21,974 nt of DNA from Smittium culicis. Lineage: Eukaryota > Kickxellomycota > Harpellomycetes > Harpellales > Legeriomycetaceae. The stretch is taken from contig LSSN01002795.1 in the NCBI GenBank assembly GCA_001970855.1, positions 1 to 21,974 of the forward strand, given 5' to 3'. Made by a program: the position numbers and the translations under genes. The notes beneath the pieces were generated by a model that did no database searches, was not told where the DNA came from, and saw nothing but the letters and a program-made list of their open reading frames with translations. Positions 20,734 through 21,974 of this stretch are shown piece after piece. Every line of letters starts with the position of its first letter. Position 1 is the stretch's first letter.

Positions 20734-21239
20734 AAAAAGAAAATATTTTTTTTATTATTATTTGACAATTTTATTATATTAATTTTTAAAATTATTATTA
20801 AAATCTCGAATAAATTTCCTAACTAAAAAAAAAAAAATTATAATTATAATTTATAATTTATAATTTATTTATTTTGATTATACAAGCAACCCAAGTATCA
20901 TTAATTTTATACGAAAATAAATAAAAAATATTTGTGTAAAAAAAAATACTATACTATAAAACTGTCGAGTTTTTTTATTGAAATATAGTTAAGGTACTAG
21001 CATGTAAAGGGAATCAAAATCACTTTGATGACCCAAATTTATTATTTCGTTTATTTTTACTCAAAAATGTCAAAATTACAGGTCCTATGCACTATTGACA
21101 TGTCTCCAAAAAAATTTTTACCAATCCCCCAGTATTTCAAAGTACCGATTAGAATGCGCTTTTGATTTGCTATTTATTATTTATCACATGATTTATCCTA
21201 TTTTTATATACTTACTTTTCTATCACTGCTTTTTCTTCG

Positions 21240-21805
21240 GCCATCCCTAAAACAAAAGACAAACTGTACTTTTGGTAAGTCGTTTATATATCATATATTT
21301 TATTTTTTCAAAAGTATTATCGGTTTTTTTTAAGGGTATTTAAATGTCGCCCACTTTGTCTTTATCTAAGGACATAGTTCATCCCCTGTTTTTGCTTCAT
21401 TTTTTTTTTTTTTTTTGAAATATCTCTTTTTTTGTTCTTCTTTATTGCTATATTTTTTAATCATTAAATAGATAAACCTACTATAAAATTAAATACAACT
21501 CCGAGTTAATCCAATTTATTGGTTCGAATTATTGTTAAATTATTATTTTTTGACAATAATATAGCTGAAGAGTTAAGTTATTTAACACCAAAAAGTGAGC
21601 TAAATTTATTTCCTAATAAAATTTTGCAGTTGTTATGTGCTATCATTTTATTTTATTGTTTATTTTATATAATGAAATTTTTTTAACAAAAATGAAATTT
21701 ATGACAAATACATATTTCAATAACGTACTAATTAGCTTTTTAAACTCACATCGCAACAGCCAGTTTCTTTTTTTGTATCCCGATCCCAGGGTCGAAAAAA
21801 AAACC
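21240..21805 (+). CDS. Possible exons of a plus-strand gene, faintly GINS Psf2-like
   Basis: A candidate exon ends at 21274 before GTAAGT (..PSLKQKTNCTF). Splicing to 21565, after AATATAG, continues in frame as AEELSYLTPKSELNLFPNK. The order SL.Q..TF..EEL.YL....EL.LFPN follows the start of GINS subunit Psf2, which helps form the replicative helicase. No ATG was found in the upstream frame, and the expected GPF.P...VPLW segment was not found downstream. A further candidate exon ends ..YPDPRVEKKT at 21805, before the intron listed next. Chance and another gene identity remain real options. An ATG at 21344 (MSPTLSLSKDIVHP) would fall in the intron under this model. Confidence 0.22.
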
Positions 21806-21885
21806 GTAAGCTATTTAATCTAACCCAAGATTTTCTGTTTTTATTCGATAAATTGTTCTAATAGTGTTTTATTTTGTTTTCGCAG
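21806..21885 (+). other. Probable 80-nt intron of a plus-strand gene
   Basis: The stretch starts GTAAGC, contains CTAAC (21820-21824) and CTAAT (21858-21862), then a pyrimidine-rich tract ending TTTTCGCAG. Length and signals match the confirmed introns and it is one of the best-formed introns in the window. The exon to its right would be short (to about 21912, before GTATGA) or would soon reach a stop. It overlaps the minus-strand frame listed next, and the two readings conflict. Confidence 0.4.
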
Positions 21886-21972
21886 TCCATTTTCCATCTT
21901 ATGAACATATCTGTATGATTTAGACGAAAATTCGATAGAGTTAGCTATGTCCTGGGTCAATAAATGTTCCAG
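21841..21972 (-). CDS. Open frame entering from the right edge, possible 3' end of a gene
   Basis: From the window edge a minus-strand frame runs 43 codons to a TAA at 21841-21843. It reads as a helical, probably coiled-coil C-terminus that includes YVHKMENGLRKQNKTLLEQF. Codons are mixed and not dominated by A+T-only codons, which favours real coding sequence. I recognise no family. The competing plus-strand reading uses the intron at 21806-21885, and a separate open stretch on the plus strand (ENSIELAMSWVNKC) overlaps it. Only one of these is likely to be real. Confidence 0.35.
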   Translation of the reverse strand: MEHLLTQDIANSIEFSSKSYRYVHKMENGLRKQNKTLLEQFIE

Positions 21973-21974
21973 AT

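Larger units (their letters stand above)
11453..21200. other. A+T-extreme gene-poor desert
   Basis: This stretch of nearly 10 kb has no gene I can annotate with confidence. A+T is extreme: the 60 bases from 14401 hold only 6 G or C. Open frames are short and biased to Ile, Lys, Asn, Phe and Tyr, as expected from composition. The features inside it are listed separately: TTAA elements C, D and E, three copies of a G/C-rich element, a tandem array, a short palindrome, and a few possible exons or relics. The composition could reflect repeat-directed mutation, a centromere or other heterochromatin, or simple drift without selection; the sequence does not decide. Confidence 0.7.

Noticed and set aside
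21515..21525. tRNA B-box-like GGTTCGAATT
   Set aside because: No matching A box, acceptor stem or cloverleaf could be formed from the surrounding bases.
21635..21823. 62-codon plus-strand frame taken as a complete gene
   Set aside because: It runs into the strong GTAAGC donor at 21806 and its first half is composition-driven; at most its last 15 or so codons could be an exon, as noted in the features.
1..21974. CRISPR arrays, bacterial operons, rRNA genes or a viral genome
   Set aside because: The genes are spliced and eukaryotic. No regularly spaced identical repeats with unique spacers, no rRNA sequence and no viral gene set were seen.

Overview
The window reads as nuclear DNA of an A+T-rich, intron-rich eukaryote, most likely a fungus. 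The genes are split by short GT-AG introns (65 to 167 nt, one of 408 nt). Several introns carry a TACTAAC-type branch site, as at 1109-1115 and, on the minus strand, 3226-3232. The products are eukaryotic: an SDT1/PHM8-type nucleotidase, an AVT-type vacuolar amino-acid transporter, RNA polymerase II subunit Rpb3, and a mitochondrial DUF1640 (FMP32/MCUR1-like) protein. I could not place the lineage more closely.

Layout: 1-596 is the left flank, with at most the last codons of an unknown gene. An 8-exon nucleotidase gene (597-1971, +) converges on a 4-exon transporter gene (2286-4163, -). A gap of about 3.7 kb (4164-7837) follows, holding two TTAA-bounded non-autonomous elements, a short direct repeat and a possible hairpin. 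Next come an 8-exon RPB3 gene (7838-9699, +) and a single-exon DUF1640 gene (10223-11452, +). From 11453 to about 21200 lies a desert of extreme A+T content (6 G/C in the 60 bases from 14401, against 24 of 60 in an RPB3 exon from 8701). It holds further TTAA elements, three copies of a G/C-rich element of up to 58 bp, a 36-bp tandem array, and a few exon-like islands or gene relics. The last 700 bases become gene-like again, with a convincing plus-strand intron and a competing minus-strand open frame at the edge.

The exon structures of the three spliced genes were built by hand. Each joins to a total divisible by three (678, 1557 and 861 nt) with conserved family motifs across every junction, which is strong internal support. 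The genes do not form a pathway; they are ordinary housekeeping genes beside a repeat-rich desert. The less expected content is a piggyBac-like miniature element family, the three-copy G/C-rich element, and traces of decayed or hard-to-see genes in the desert.
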